64,000 nucleotides of DNA. Source: Shewanella waksmanii ATCC BAA-643. GTDB taxonomy: Bacteria; Pseudomonadota; Gammaproteobacteria; Enterobacterales; Shewanellaceae. Numbering within the stretch: the first letter of the stretch is position 1; each line of letters starts with the position of its first letter. The stretch spans positions 9,846-73,845 of the forward strand of contig NZ_KI912499.1 of the NCBI RefSeq assembly GCF_000518805.1, read 5' to 3'. The position numbers were made by a program, and so were the translations under genes. Under the pieces are notes generated by a model, which saw nothing but the letters and a program-made list of their open reading frames with translations, was not told the DNA's origin and did not search any database. Positions 27,175-36,108 of the stretch are shown one piece after another.

Positions 27175-30100
27175 TAGCCTGGTTTACAAGAAATCATGTT
27201 GCCGCCAATTTGTTGATGTTGTTTCTATTGGTGATTGGACTGGGGTCGCTGTCGACGCGTATTCCGTTAGAGGTCTTTCCAAGCGTTGATTCTGAAGTGG
27301 TCTCTGTCAGTATCTCCTTGCGCGGTGCAACCCCTGAGGATGTAGAGCAAGGGGTAACGATTCGGGTAGAGGAAGCGGTACAAGATCTCGAAGGGATTAA
27401 AAAAATCACTTCAAACTCTTCTGAGTCGGCGTCTAATGTCAATATTGAGATTGAAAGCAGCTACGATCCACGAGAGTTACTCACCGATATAAAAAGCCGC
27501 GTCGATGCGATTAATACTTTTCCAGTGGATGCTGAAAAACCGGTTATTGCACTGGCGCAGCGTAAACGTGAAGTGATTGCGGTGACAGTCACGGGTAAGT
27601 ACAGCGAAAAAGAAACCTTAGAGTTTGCCGAAGTGGTGCGTGATGAACTGCTCAGGCTCGATGGTGTGACCCAGCTCGATTTGAGTGGTGTTCGCAATTA
27701 CGAAGTGACCTTGGAAGTGCCGCAAGATAAATTGCAGCAATACCAGCTCACGTTGACTGAAATTGCCAGAGCGATTAACGGCTCAAGTACCGATATCTCG
27801 GCGGGTAACCTCAAAACCCAGGGCGGCGACATATTGCTGCGCTCAAAAGGGCAAGCCTACTACAAGGATGAGTTTGCCAACATTGCCATTAAAACAGCTG
27901 CCGATGGCACCATTATTCGCTTGAGTGACGTCGCCAATGTCGTCGATGGCTTTGAAGAAACGCCCGTGCGTACCCGCTTTAACGGTGAACAGGCGGCGTT
28001 TATTGATGTGTACCGAATCGGTCAGCAAAGTGCTATTGATGTGGCCGATAAAGTGAAAGCCTATATCAACTCTCGTCAGGACAGCTTACCTGCTGGCTAT
28101 AGCTTAAGTTACTGGGATGATGATTCTGAGATTGTAAAAAACCGCATATCGACGCTTGCCGGCAGTGCCATGCAAGGTGGTATTTTGGTGTTGCTGTTAC
28201 TGACGCTATTTTTGCGACCTTCTATCGCCTTTTGGGTGTTTATTGGTATCCCAGTGTCATTCATGGGCGCATTTATCTTTATGCCATTTTTCAATGTGTC
28301 ACTGAACGTCATGAGTTTATTTGGCTTTATTCTAGTGCTCGGGATTGTGGTTGATGATGCCATTGTCACCGGTGAGAATATCTATAGTCACCTGAAAACC
28401 TCTTCTAGTGGTGAAATGGCAGCGATAAATGGTGCCAAAGAGGTGGCAGCGCCTGTTACCTTTGGCATATTAACCACTGTGACCGCATTTTTACCTATGC
28501 TGTTTATCGAAGGTAACCGTGGCGCTATCTTTGCTCAAATTGCCATTGTGGTGATTCCTGTACTGCTGTTTTCACTGATTGAATCTAAGTTTGTGCTACC
28601 GGCGCACCTTAAGCACATTAAGCTGCGTCACGAGAATCAAAAGCAAAATAGGTTTGAGAAGTTTCAGCAAAACTTTGCCGATGGCTTTGAGCGGGCGATT
28701 ATTAAGTTCTATCAGCCATTTTTACGTATTGCGCTGAAAAATAAAACCGCGACGTTAAGTTTGTTTAGCGGCGTATTGTTGATAATTTTTGCCCTGCTGA
28801 TGACGGGCTGGACTAAGTTTACCTTCTTTCCACGCATCCCTAGTGAAACCGTGCGCTTAAACTTGATGATGCCCGCGGGCACGCCGTTTGAAGTAACCAA
28901 CCAGCACATTATTAATATTGCGGCTAAAGCGAAGATCTTACAGGACAAGTATATTGATGAGGCGAGTAATGAAAGCATCATTCTGAACATTTTGGCTACA
29001 ACAGGTGGCCGCGGCGGTACTTCAAATGCTGGTGGTGTGCGTTTTGAGATCACACCGCCGGAAAAACGTGAGTCTGAAATCACATCTGGACAGCTATTGG
29101 CCGAATGGCGCCGTATGGTCGGGGATATTCCTGGCGCCGAATCGGTGACCTATCGAGCCGAGATTGGCCGCAGTTCTGATCCTATTGATGTGCAATTAAG
29201 CGCTAACTCGCTAGATACATTACGTGAGATAGCCGACCAAGTTAAAGGCCATTTAGCCACTTATCCAACGGTATTTGATATCTCCGATAGCCTATCTAAT
29301 GGTAAAGAGGAGTTGTTGATTGAACTGACCGAACAGGGCAAAGCGTTAGGGCTGACTCGCGAAGAGGTAACCAATCAAATACGCAGTTTCTATTTTGGAT
29401 CGCAAGTGCAACGCATTCAACGTGGTCGAGATGACATTCGGGTCATGGTGCGTTTGCCGCTCAATGAACGTCAGTCGTTGGCGGATCTGGAAAAGATATT
29501 AATTAGCACAAGTCAGGGGGCACAGGTGCCATTGGGGCACGTGGCTAAAATGACCTCGGGCAAAAGCCCCTCAACCATTAAGCGTATCGACCGGTATCGG
29601 GTACTCAATGTGACCGCGGATATCGATAAAGACAATACTAACATGACTGTGTTGCAGGCCGATTTGAAAACCTATCTTGACGGTCTAGTTGCCCAGTATC
29701 CCGGTGTTCGTCACTCGCTAGAAGGCGAGGCGAGAGAGCAAAGTGAGAGCTTTGGCTCGCTACAGTGGGGCTTAGTATTTGTTTGTTTCATGATTTATAG
29801 CTTGCTGGCTATTCCATTTAAGTCATATGTGCAGCCCTTCATTGTGATGAGCGTGATCCCATTTGGACTGATTGGGGCGGTGATTGGGCACTGGATCATG
29901 GGCTCGCCACTGACGATCTTTAGTATTCTGGGGATGTTGGCTTTGGTAGGGGTGGTGGTCAACGACTCGCTAGTGTTAGTCGACTTTATCAATAAAAAGC
30001 GTGCTGACGGTATGGCGTTAGTCGAAGCGGTATTGACCGCGGGTGCGAAGCGTTTTCGCCCGGTAATGTTAACCAGCCTGACGACTTTTATTGGTCTGAT

Positions 30101-30332
30101 GCCACTGTTACTTGAGCAATCAACGCAAGCGCAATTCTTAATCCCAATGGCGATATCTCTCGGCTTCGGTATTATTTTTGCCACCTTTATTACACTCATT
30201 TTGGTACCTGTGAATTACATGGTGGTAGAGCGTATTAAAGGCGTTAAGGTCGCCGAGTCTGAGTTTGATAAAGACTATGGTGATAGCTTTGCGGTTGCGC
30301 CAACGGCAACAAAGATGGCTGAGCAAAGCTAG
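27171..30332 (+). CDS. RND efflux pump permease (AcrB/MMPL type)
   Basis: 1053 residues, the standard length. Twelve membrane segments in the usual 1 + 6 + 5 pattern with two large periplasmic loops. The proton-relay region GIVVDDAIVTGENIYSHL (about 390-407) carries the paired Asp residues. It exports substrates by proton antiport, together with the two upstream gene products. The substrate is unknown; sequence style (SLRGATPEDVEQGVTIRVEEAVQ, then SSYDPRELLTDIKSRVDAINTFP) resembles the multidrug/hydrophobe group with a short hairpin adaptor. No repressor gene is adjacent. Confidence 0.92.
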   Translation: MIAWFTRNHVAANLLMLFLLVIGLGSLSTRIPLEVFPSVDSEVVSVSISLRGATPEDVEQGVTIRVEEAVQDLEGIKKITSNSSESASNVNIEIESSYDPRELLTDIKSRVDAINTFPVDAEKPVIALAQRKREVIAVTVTGKYSEKETLEFAEVVRDELLRLDGVTQLDLSGVRNYEVTLEVPQDKLQQYQLTLTEIARAINGSSTDISAGNLKTQGGDILLRSKGQAYYKDEFANIAIKTAADGTIIRLSDVANVVDGFEETPVRTRFNGEQAAFIDVYRIGQQSAIDVADKVKAYINSRQDSLPAGYSLSYWDDDSEIVKNRISTLAGSAMQGGILVLLLLTLFLRPSIAFWVFIGIPVSFMGAFIFMPFFNVSLNVMSLFGFILVLGIVVDDAIVTGENIYSHLKTSSSGEMAAINGAKEVAAPVTFGILTTVTAFLPMLFIEGNRGAIFAQIAIVVIPVLLFSLIESKFVLPAHLKHIKLRHENQKQNRFEKFQQNFADGFERAIIKFYQPFLRIALKNKTATLSLFSGVLLIIFALLMTGWTKFTFFPRIPSETVRLNLMMPAGTPFEVTNQHIINIAAKAKILQDKYIDEASNESIILNILATTGGRGGTSNAGGVRFEITPPEKRESEITSGQLLAEWRRMVGDIPGAESVTYRAEIGRSSDPIDVQLSANSLDTLREIADQVKGHLATYPTVFDISDSLSNGKEELLIELTEQGKALGLTREEVTNQIRSFYFGSQVQRIQRGRDDIRVMVRLPLNERQSLADLEKILISTSQGAQVPLGHVAKMTSGKSPSTIKRIDRYRVLNVTADIDKDNTNMTVLQADLKTYLDGLVAQYPGVRHSLEGEAREQSESFGSLQWGLVFVCFMIYSLLAIPFKSYVQPFIVMSVIPFGLIGAVIGHWIMGSPLTIFSILGMLALVGVVVNDSLVLVDFINKKRADGMALVEAVLTAGAKRFRPVMLTSLTTFIGLMPLLLEQSTQAQFLIPMAISLGFGIIFATFITLILVPVNYMVVERIKGVKVAESEFDKDYGDSFAVAPTATKMAEQS

Positions 30333-30774
30333 CACGTAGATTGAGCCTGTGACAGGTCGCTCGCGATGGGCCATTAGCGTTTGATTCTTGGTTGCGGATG
30401 GGTATTTATCTATCCCACTGCAACCAAGGGGGGATGCCTACCATATCAATACCTATTTTAGGTTTGGCCGTTGTTTCACTCATTGTGTTAACTGCTTAAT
30501 GATTGCCGTTGAGTCTGCGCCAAGTTGTGTATTTATGGCAAAGTCAGTTGTACAACATGCAAATAATTCAAGTTGCTTGTTTTGGGTAATTGTTTGCTTT
30601 AACTTGGTTTTATCTAACCCTTAACCCCTCGTTTGCGATTACTCGCACAAGTTAAGCAGTGTTTGACAGACTGGGCTAAGCAGACAGCCTGAGCTAAGCA
30701 GAAAGGCTCTCTGGTGCTAGCAGCGGTATAGGCATGACGCAATCTGTAAATAATGGATGAATATAGGTGACTAC
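30333..30774. other. Intergenic region after the RND operon
   Basis: About 440 bp. It contains the long hairpin at 30387-30428 and three short TAAGCAG copies (30653, 30677, 30695). A 78-codon TTG-started frame here (30388-30624) lacks a ribosome binding site and family resemblance and is not called. Confidence 0.45.
30387..30428. terminator. Strong hairpin downstream of the RND permease gene
   Basis: CTTGGTTGC/GCAACCAAG (9 bp) encloses a further GGGTA/TATCCC-type stem. It is 55 bp after the stop codon. No T-run follows, so it may protect the mRNA end or work with Rho rather than be intrinsic. Confidence 0.5.
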
Positions 30775-31074
30775 ATGGACAGTGATAACAACCAAGTTCA
30801 GCGAACAGGGGCTGACTATATCAAACAACTTGAACAGCGGGCGTTGTGGCATCAAGCATCCAATAAATTGTCATTGTTTATAAAACTCATAGTGGCGAGT
30901 TACTTTGGCTACCTGGGTATTAGCTTAATAGCCGATGTCCCCAATTATGGCAGTGCAAGCTCAGTTTCAATCATATTGCTGTTGATGATGTTTGTTGTGG
31001 TCGAGCGGCGCTTAGACGCAATCGAGAAAATAGCAAAAGATCGCCATCCTTCAATGCCGGATAGCGATCGCTAG
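30775..31074 (+). CDS. Small membrane protein of unknown function (99 aa)
   Basis: From ATG 30775, preceded at 6 bp by AGGTGA. A polar N-terminus with helical charged stretch (DYIKQLEQRALWHQ), two hydrophobic segments (about residues 37-55 and 64-80) and a basic/charged C-terminus (VERRLDAIEKIAKDRHPS). Probably an inner-membrane hairpin protein with both ends in the cytoplasm. An in-frame ATG at 30757 is possible but has no ribosome binding site. I do not recognise the family. Confidence 0.6.
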   Translation: MDSDNNQVQRTGADYIKQLEQRALWHQASNKLSLFIKLIVASYFGYLGISLIADVPNYGSASSVSIILLLMMFVVVERRLDAIEKIAKDRHPSMPDSDR

Positions 31075-31095
31075 TCCAGTTTATCGGTCTTGTAA

Positions 31096-31358
31096 TACCA
31101 GTCAGTATAAACATTTAGTCACTCAGCGAGAGTTTAGCGCTTCTGAGGCAAGACAACGAGTGAAGAGCATAGTCATTCTACGGTTAAGCTCGTTAACACA
31201 GCATCAGAATCGTTAAAACTCGCCATTCTGGCGCGTTTTGGGCTGCCTACTTCTGCGTTGAATAATTTCACAAGGGAACAACCATTGTTTCAATCATTCG
31301 CCTTGAATTAGTTTGCCCAAAGCGCGCTGAGTAGATCAAATTCTTATACTGATTGGTA
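31096..31358. mobile_element. MITE-like element with 16-bp terminal inverted repeats and TAA target duplication
   Basis: Left end TACCAGTCAGTATAA and right end (reverse strand) TACCAATCAGTATAA differ at one base. TAA flanks both ends (31093-31095 and 31359-31361), as a target-site duplication would. The 263-bp body has no meaningful open frame and reads like the non-coding MITEs common in Shewanella and Vibrio genomes, judged from memory. It lies just downstream of assT, between two unrelated genes. Confidence 0.72.
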
Positions 31359-31425
31359 TAATGTTGGTATTTTAAGTAGCAGCTTTACCGACAAACAGCC
31401 AAAAGTCGCTACCTATATTGGCAGT

Positions 31426-31455
31426 CGACGACAGCCACCATAAGCGCTGTCGTCG
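31426..31455. terminator. Inverted repeat downstream of assT
   Basis: CGACGACAGC-N10-GCTGTCGTCG, 25 bp after the assT stop on the minus strand. The stem is strong but not followed by a T-run in the direction of assT. Confidence 0.45.
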
Positions 31456-31479
31456 TGTGAGAAAAACGGCCCGATTAGA

Positions 31480-33282
31480 CTATTTTAACATCAGTGCGGG
31501 GCGAATGACTTGGGCGCGATAACCGGTTGCATACATATCATGGCTATCGATGGCGATTCTTACTGCCGGCTCGGTTTGACCATAGCGATGTTCAACCAAA
31601 ATAGACTTCACTTTGCCGGTAGTGTCATCCATTTTCAAATTGCCGTACCCGCCGCCAATGCCAAACAACCCCGCTGATGCAAAGTAGCTTAATAGACTGT
31701 CTTTGTCGGCTTGGTATTTTACAATTGAGGTGACAGGAGAGTAACCAGCGTAGCCCAGCTCCTCTTTACCGTAATGCCACACCTGTTCGATAGTCATCTT
31801 CTGTTCATCAATTTTGTACTCAACCGCTCGAGAATACTTCTCCATAGCAAACATGGGTTGACTCAAATGGCGGCCATCACCGTTATCAAATACGGTATAC
31901 GTGCCTTTTTCGGACACTTTATAGGCTGTGTGTGGGGTATAGCTGAAATCGAAATCACTGCCACTGCAAAGGCCTTTGGCTGTGCACTCAATGGGGTGAC
32001 CTTTTGCATCGACAGGCTGGAGTAGCTTGTCTGCAAATTGCTCAGACCAGCCTTCGACAGGGCTGACAATCCACTTGACCTGTTTGTCTCGGCCAATTTT
32101 GATGACCGCAGATTGATGGCGGGAACTGATGATGATGCTGTCATCACTTGGGTCATAATCAACTGAGTTGGCATGTAACCAGTTGCGGCCCGTTTCTACA
32201 CCGTGGATATCTCCAAAAGGTGCATTTTGCAGATCTTCTAGGGTAGTTTGATGACCCGCTTGGTCAATATCAATGTTTAAACAAACTGCACCCGCGTCGA
32301 GCGATAACAATGCCGCATCGCGCATTGGGTCTAATATGGTGTTCAAATCCCAGTAATCGACAAGCTTGCCATTGTTGTCTACTTCGATGATGTGATCGCG
32401 AACAGTATTGACGATTTTACCATCCGGACGGTGATAGTCTTTTGCTGCAGCACGAATGAAGACATTGCCGTTGGCACCTTCAATGCCTTCGTGAGAGGCA
32501 TCGATAAAATCTCCTGGTAGATTATGCTCAGAGATCATCCGTCCCATGAGTGACATCTTTTTCCACGTTTGCCCTTGTACCCACACCATGTTGCCGTCTT
32601 GGGTGACATTCATTCCCATGGCGTAGCCCGCGGTGTCGTAGCTTTTTGAGTTGTGGGTGGTGTAGGGGTTCATATACCAGCGGATATCACCCGCCGTATC
32701 TATGATGAAAAAGCCTGGTTTACCATCCCAAGAAAATGCACCCGGCGCTTGAGGATTATTGTGCATTAATGGGCTGGTTTTGCCATCTGGATTGGTCCAG
32801 TTAATAAAATAAAGCCTGTCTTTAAAGTCGTCGTCGACATGTTCAACCTTAACCAAAGGCGCTTTCGCCCATTGGCTTTCAGAAAAACCCATGTCGATAT
32901 CAGGGGTGAGCATTTGGTATTGGTGACTACGCTGCTGCTCATTTTCGGTCCAATGTACGGTAAATTTGTTCATCAATGCCGGATAGAGACCAAAAATGGG
33001 CACACCGCCTTCGCTCATCACTCGCATATCAGCAACGCGATAGTGGATATCGACACCAGTGTCATCTTTTGCATGCACCGTCACGCTAACATCGGATATC
33101 TTATGGCCGTTTAAGGTGACCAAAGCGGTAAGAGGGGCATGCTCGTACGGATTATGGACAAGATAGCCTAAAGGCGCGTTTTCTACCGGAAATGGCTTCA
33201 TGCCGTTGGGGTCGGCTTGAAGGTTAAATGTAGGTAAGCAAAACGCGACCAATAGGGCGCTAAGGGCGATGGATTTGAGCAT
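31480..33282 (-). CDS. assT: Periplasmic aryl-sulfate sulfotransferase AssT
   Basis: 600 residues with a cleaved signal peptide (about 1-23, ending LQA). AssT transfers sulfate between phenolic compounds without PAPS, through a sulfated histidine intermediate. All the published catalytic positions can be matched: H264 (DASHEG), H370 (WLHANS), R388 (SSRHQ, 18 residues after H370 as in E. coli) and H451 (TPHTAY). The disulfide pair corresponding to C418/C424 of the E. coli enzyme is C433/C439 (ECTAKGLC). E. coli uses a dedicated DsbL/DsbI pair to form it, and none is next to this gene. A divergent AraC-type regulator is 487 bp away. Confidence 0.92.
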   Translation of the reverse strand: MLKSIALSALLVAFCLPTFNLQADPNGMKPFPVENAPLGYLVHNPYEHAPLTALVTLNGHKISDVSVTVHAKDDTGVDIHYRVADMRVMSEGGVPIFGLYPALMNKFTVHWTENEQQRSHQYQMLTPDIDMGFSESQWAKAPLVKVEHVDDDFKDRLYFINWTNPDGKTSPLMHNNPQAPGAFSWDGKPGFFIIDTAGDIRWYMNPYTTHNSKSYDTAGYAMGMNVTQDGNMVWVQGQTWKKMSLMGRMISEHNLPGDFIDASHEGIEGANGNVFIRAAAKDYHRPDGKIVNTVRDHIIEVDNNGKLVDYWDLNTILDPMRDAALLSLDAGAVCLNIDIDQAGHQTTLEDLQNAPFGDIHGVETGRNWLHANSVDYDPSDDSIIISSRHQSAVIKIGRDKQVKWIVSPVEGWSEQFADKLLQPVDAKGHPIECTAKGLCSGSDFDFSYTPHTAYKVSEKGTYTVFDNGDGRHLSQPMFAMEKYSRAVEYKIDEQKMTIEQVWHYGKEELGYAGYSPVTSIVKYQADKDSLLSYFASAGLFGIGGGYGNLKMDDTTGKVKSILVEHRYGQTEPAVRIAIDSHDMYATGYRAQVIRPALMLK

Positions 33283-33769
33283 GTCTACTCTCAGTAACCA
33301 AAATTAAGTGGCTCAATTATAAAAGACAATCGGTGTTAAGAATGCTGAGTACATAGCACTAAGTGGGCTTTTTTTGAAAAGTGTTTTGCAGCTCACGTAA
33401 ACACGCTGTGAAGCTGAACCTAGGCTGTTTTTGCCTTGCGATGTTTAAGCCTAGATTAAGCAATGAGGTGAATTTAGTCGGTTTTAGGTAAATTAACTCC
33501 ACTACACAAGAGTTAAATTAAGTTGTGTGGCAGAAGCATGGCGATAACGACTCACAATTCGGTCCAATGTATAAAAGTCTGCCGTAATACCTCCTTGCAG
33601 GCGCAGTGAGCTATAAATTTCTACCAGAGTAGTTTTTCATTGTATCGAGGCTAAGTGTTGCAGTAAGAGTGAACACCGACAGTGGTTTTGTGTTTACGAG
33701 TTTTCACTTCCAAATTTTGCTTAAATCCGTTACAACTAAATGATTCGTTTCTAAAACATTAAGGTTTGC
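33283..33769. other. Divergent intergenic region, assT / AraC-type regulator
   Basis: 487 bp without a gene. It should contain both promoters. Visible structure: AACTC-N9-GAGTT near 33496-33515 and several AT-rich tracts. I see no clear operator pair for the regulator. Confidence 0.4.
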
Positions 33770-34798
33770 ATGGCATTTCAAGTTGGCTATCAATCAACGC
33801 TCAGGGTTGGCGATCAGCCCTGTTCAGCCAGCGGTGTGCAGCGGATCATTGCTCATCTTGAACAACAAGAAGGCAGTCAAGCGGTCGCTAAGCTAAACCA
33901 ACATCTTGGTGTGGCTTTTTCGGCCGCAGCACAGCGCCATTTTGTGCCAATGTGGCAAATTGAAACGGCTTTGAATTATTTGCAGCAGCATTATCCGAGT
34001 TTAGTGGCGTTACCGTCAAAATTAAGCCCTGATTGGGTTGATGATTTAGCCAGTCTACTTGCTCATTTTGATAACCTTGAACAAGTGATCAGCGCATTGG
34101 TTCAACAACAACTGCCCGTGGCGCAGTTTGCCGATACTGTAGTGATTAGCCATGATGATTTTGTCCGTATTCTGTGGATTAATAGCGGCCGTTCGTCGGT
34201 AGATAGCCTACAGGTTCAATTCCAACACAGTATAAACATGATGTGCTCAGTCGCTGAGCGTTTACTTGGTGAACCATTTCTACCATTAGAAATTGCGCTA
34301 ATTCAACCACCTGATCAACATTGGTTGGGCAGCATTCGCTGCGACAATATCCGTACTGGGGCGCCATTTTATAGCTGGACGTTATCGCGTCAGCAGTTGC
34401 GGCAGCCGCTCAACGGAATGATTGATGCTCCGCCGCTGACACTGCAGCAAATTGAAGAATCATTTGCCGAGCAAGTGATCAACGCGCTGCGGAGTAGTTT
34501 ACCGGCACTGCCTAGCATGGAACAGATGGCAAGCCATTTAGAGCTTAGTGATCGGACTTTAAGGCGTAAGCTAGCGAATGGTAAAAGTCGATATCAAAAT
34601 CTGGTCTATCAGGTTCGCTGCCAATATGCACTGCAACAGTTGGTGACTCAGAGACTCGATGTGGCCACTTTAGCCGAGCAGATGGGATTTAATGATGTCA
34701 GCCATTTTAGGCAGAGTTTTAAGCATTGGACTGGCTTTGCGCCGGGCGACTTTATGCGCGCACTGGACAAAGAATGTTGCTTGCCCAGTGCCGGTTAA
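33770..34798 (+). CDS. AraC family transcriptional regulator
   Basis: 342 residues. An N-terminal region resembles the arabinose-binding-type sensor domain of the OruR/ArgR-like AraC group. The C-terminal 100 residues hold two helix-turn-helix motifs: MEQMASHLELSDRTLRRKLANG and VATLAEQMGFNDVSHFRQSFKHWTGFAPGDFMR. The latter is the conserved AraC signature. Start ATG 33770. Likely regulates assT or itself given its divergent position; the inducer is unknown. Confidence 0.87.
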   Translation: MAFQVGYQSTLRVGDQPCSASGVQRIIAHLEQQEGSQAVAKLNQHLGVAFSAAAQRHFVPMWQIETALNYLQQHYPSLVALPSKLSPDWVDDLASLLAHFDNLEQVISALVQQQLPVAQFADTVVISHDDFVRILWINSGRSSVDSLQVQFQHSINMMCSVAERLLGEPFLPLEIALIQPPDQHWLGSIRCDNIRTGAPFYSWTLSRQQLRQPLNGMIDAPPLTLQQIEESFAEQVINALRSSLPALPSMEQMASHLELSDRTLRRKLANGKSRYQNLVYQVRCQYALQQLVTQRLDVATLAEQMGFNDVSHFRQSFKHWTGFAPGDFMRALDKECCLPSAG

Positions 34799-34844
34799 CC
34801 GCAGCGAAAGTGTTCCACTTGGCGCTTATTAAGCTTGCTTCTTA

Positions 34845-36041
34845 TTAAGCCTGGCAATCTCCAATACTGGGTGACATGATATCAATCCATTGGCGAATAA
34901 CCGTTATCGCTTCAGTGTGTACCATGGCACGACCAATCGGCGGCATTCTATCTTTTGCACCGTTTAGCTCTTGACGATATACCATGATGGAGTGTTCTGC
35001 ATCACCTGGAATAATATCATAAGACAGGCCTTTTTCGCCGCCATCCCAACCTGGAGGCTGCTTGCAAACACCGTAGGGGTAACTTGTATGATCAACATGA
35101 AAACCGAGGCGTAATCCCGATATGCTGGCAAAACCTTCAGAGCGATGACAGTGAGCGCAATTGATATCAATATAGCCTTTGGCTCTGGCGGTTAGATCGC
35201 CGCTGTCGTCGGTAATATTAGGCGCATGGGGGATGGACTCATTGTTGGCTAAGCCGGCTAACATGCCCAAACTTTGCCAATGGCGCAGTTGAGTTTGGCC
35301 ATTACTGGTCTCAATCTGATGGTTAAGTAGCTGAGCTTTCAAGCCAATGGGAGCAATGCGGCTGACATCATTGTCATTAAGTTGGTGGCAAAGTTTGCAC
35401 TCAGCACGGCTTGGTACGTGGTAGTCAAAGCTCACTTGCTCACCTTGGTGATTGAAGGTATGCGCAATATCAGCGCCGACCACATTCAAAGTGGCAACAC
35501 CCTGATCCCACACGTAAGCCAATGTCGTCCAGCCACTTTCTCGGTGGATCAATAATCGAGTCTCAATGACAGTTTGATGCTCGCGCCCGGAAAGCTGGGT
35601 GTCCGAGGGTAGGCTAAATGTTTTAGTGAGCACACTCCCCACGGGCAGAGAAAAGGTATCTTCTGCACGATAGGTTATCTGGCTGGCCTCAGGTAGAAAC
35701 ACAAACCGGTACTTTTGCGCATAGTTGGTAAACAACTCACTTGAGAGTTGATAGGCCATCCCTGTGCCAATTGGCCCTTGGGTGGGATCGCTGCTGTCTG
35801 CAAACAGATTATATTGCGACAATTCATTGCAGTCCTCATTCATCAGAGCATCCCAATTAACGCCTGTTGGCGAGGCATCACAGACACTACTGGGGTCGGT
35901 GGGATTATCTGCTGGTGGACTAGTGGTATCTGGCGGTGTTGCCGGCGCTGTATCAACTTGATTGTTATTCGAGCTGCTGTCGCCACCTCCGCCGCAGGCC
36001 GCTACAAAAAGCAACAGTATAAGAGGGGGGAGAATTCGCAT
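34845..36041 (-). CDS. SO2930-type diheme c-type cytochrome lipoprotein, stand-alone copy
   Basis: 398 residues. Lipobox VAAC (Cys16), then a low-complexity Ser/Asn/Pro/Thr linker to about residue 52. Two haem-binding sites CKLCH (215-219) and CAHCH (295-299). The body (VNWDAL, YNLFAD, YRFVF, ETRLL, HRESGW, KGYIDINCAHCHR, DRMPPIGR) is shared with the C-terminal half of the next gene upstream. It is expected on the outer membrane as a lipid-anchored electron carrier or oxidoreductase; the substrate is unknown. It follows the fusion gene by 67 bp across an intrinsic terminator. Confidence 0.85.
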   Translation of the reverse strand: MRILPPLILLLFVAACGGGGDSSSNNNQVDTAPATPPDTTSPPADNPTDPSSVCDASPTGVNWDALMNEDCNELSQYNLFADSSDPTQGPIGTGMAYQLSSELFTNYAQKYRFVFLPEASQITYRAEDTFSLPVGSVLTKTFSLPSDTQLSGREHQTVIETRLLIHRESGWTTLAYVWDQGVATLNVVGADIAHTFNHQGEQVSFDYHVPSRAECKLCHQLNDNDVSRIAPIGLKAQLLNHQIETSNGQTQLRHWQSLGMLAGLANNESIPHAPNITDDSGDLTARAKGYIDINCAHCHRSEGFASISGLRLGFHVDHTSYPYGVCKQPPGWDGGEKGLSYDIIPGDAEHSIMVYRQELNGAKDRMPPIGRAMVHTEAITVIRQWIDIMSPSIGDCQA

Positions 36042-36071
36042 GGTGATTTGCCTAAATTCGCTGAAGCTAAT

Positions 36072-36099
36072 AAAAAGGCCGACACTGGGTGTCGGCCTT
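36072..36099 (-). terminator. Intrinsic terminator between the two cytochrome genes
   Basis: AAGGCCGACAC-tgg-GTGTCGGCCTT, an 11-bp perfect stem, followed in the minus-strand direction by five T. It separates the fusion gene from the downstream stand-alone cytochrome. Confidence 0.88.
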
Positions 36100-36108
36100 G
36101 GTTTGCTA

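Noticed and set aside
30388..30624. 78-codon frame after the RND permease gene
   Set aside because: Starts on TTG inside a hairpin, no ribosome binding site, odd composition, no family resemblance.
30653..30701. Three TAAGCAG copies as a repeat array or CRISPR remnant
   Set aside because: Units are 7 bp with unequal spacing (24 and 18 bp); no conserved repeat-spacer structure.
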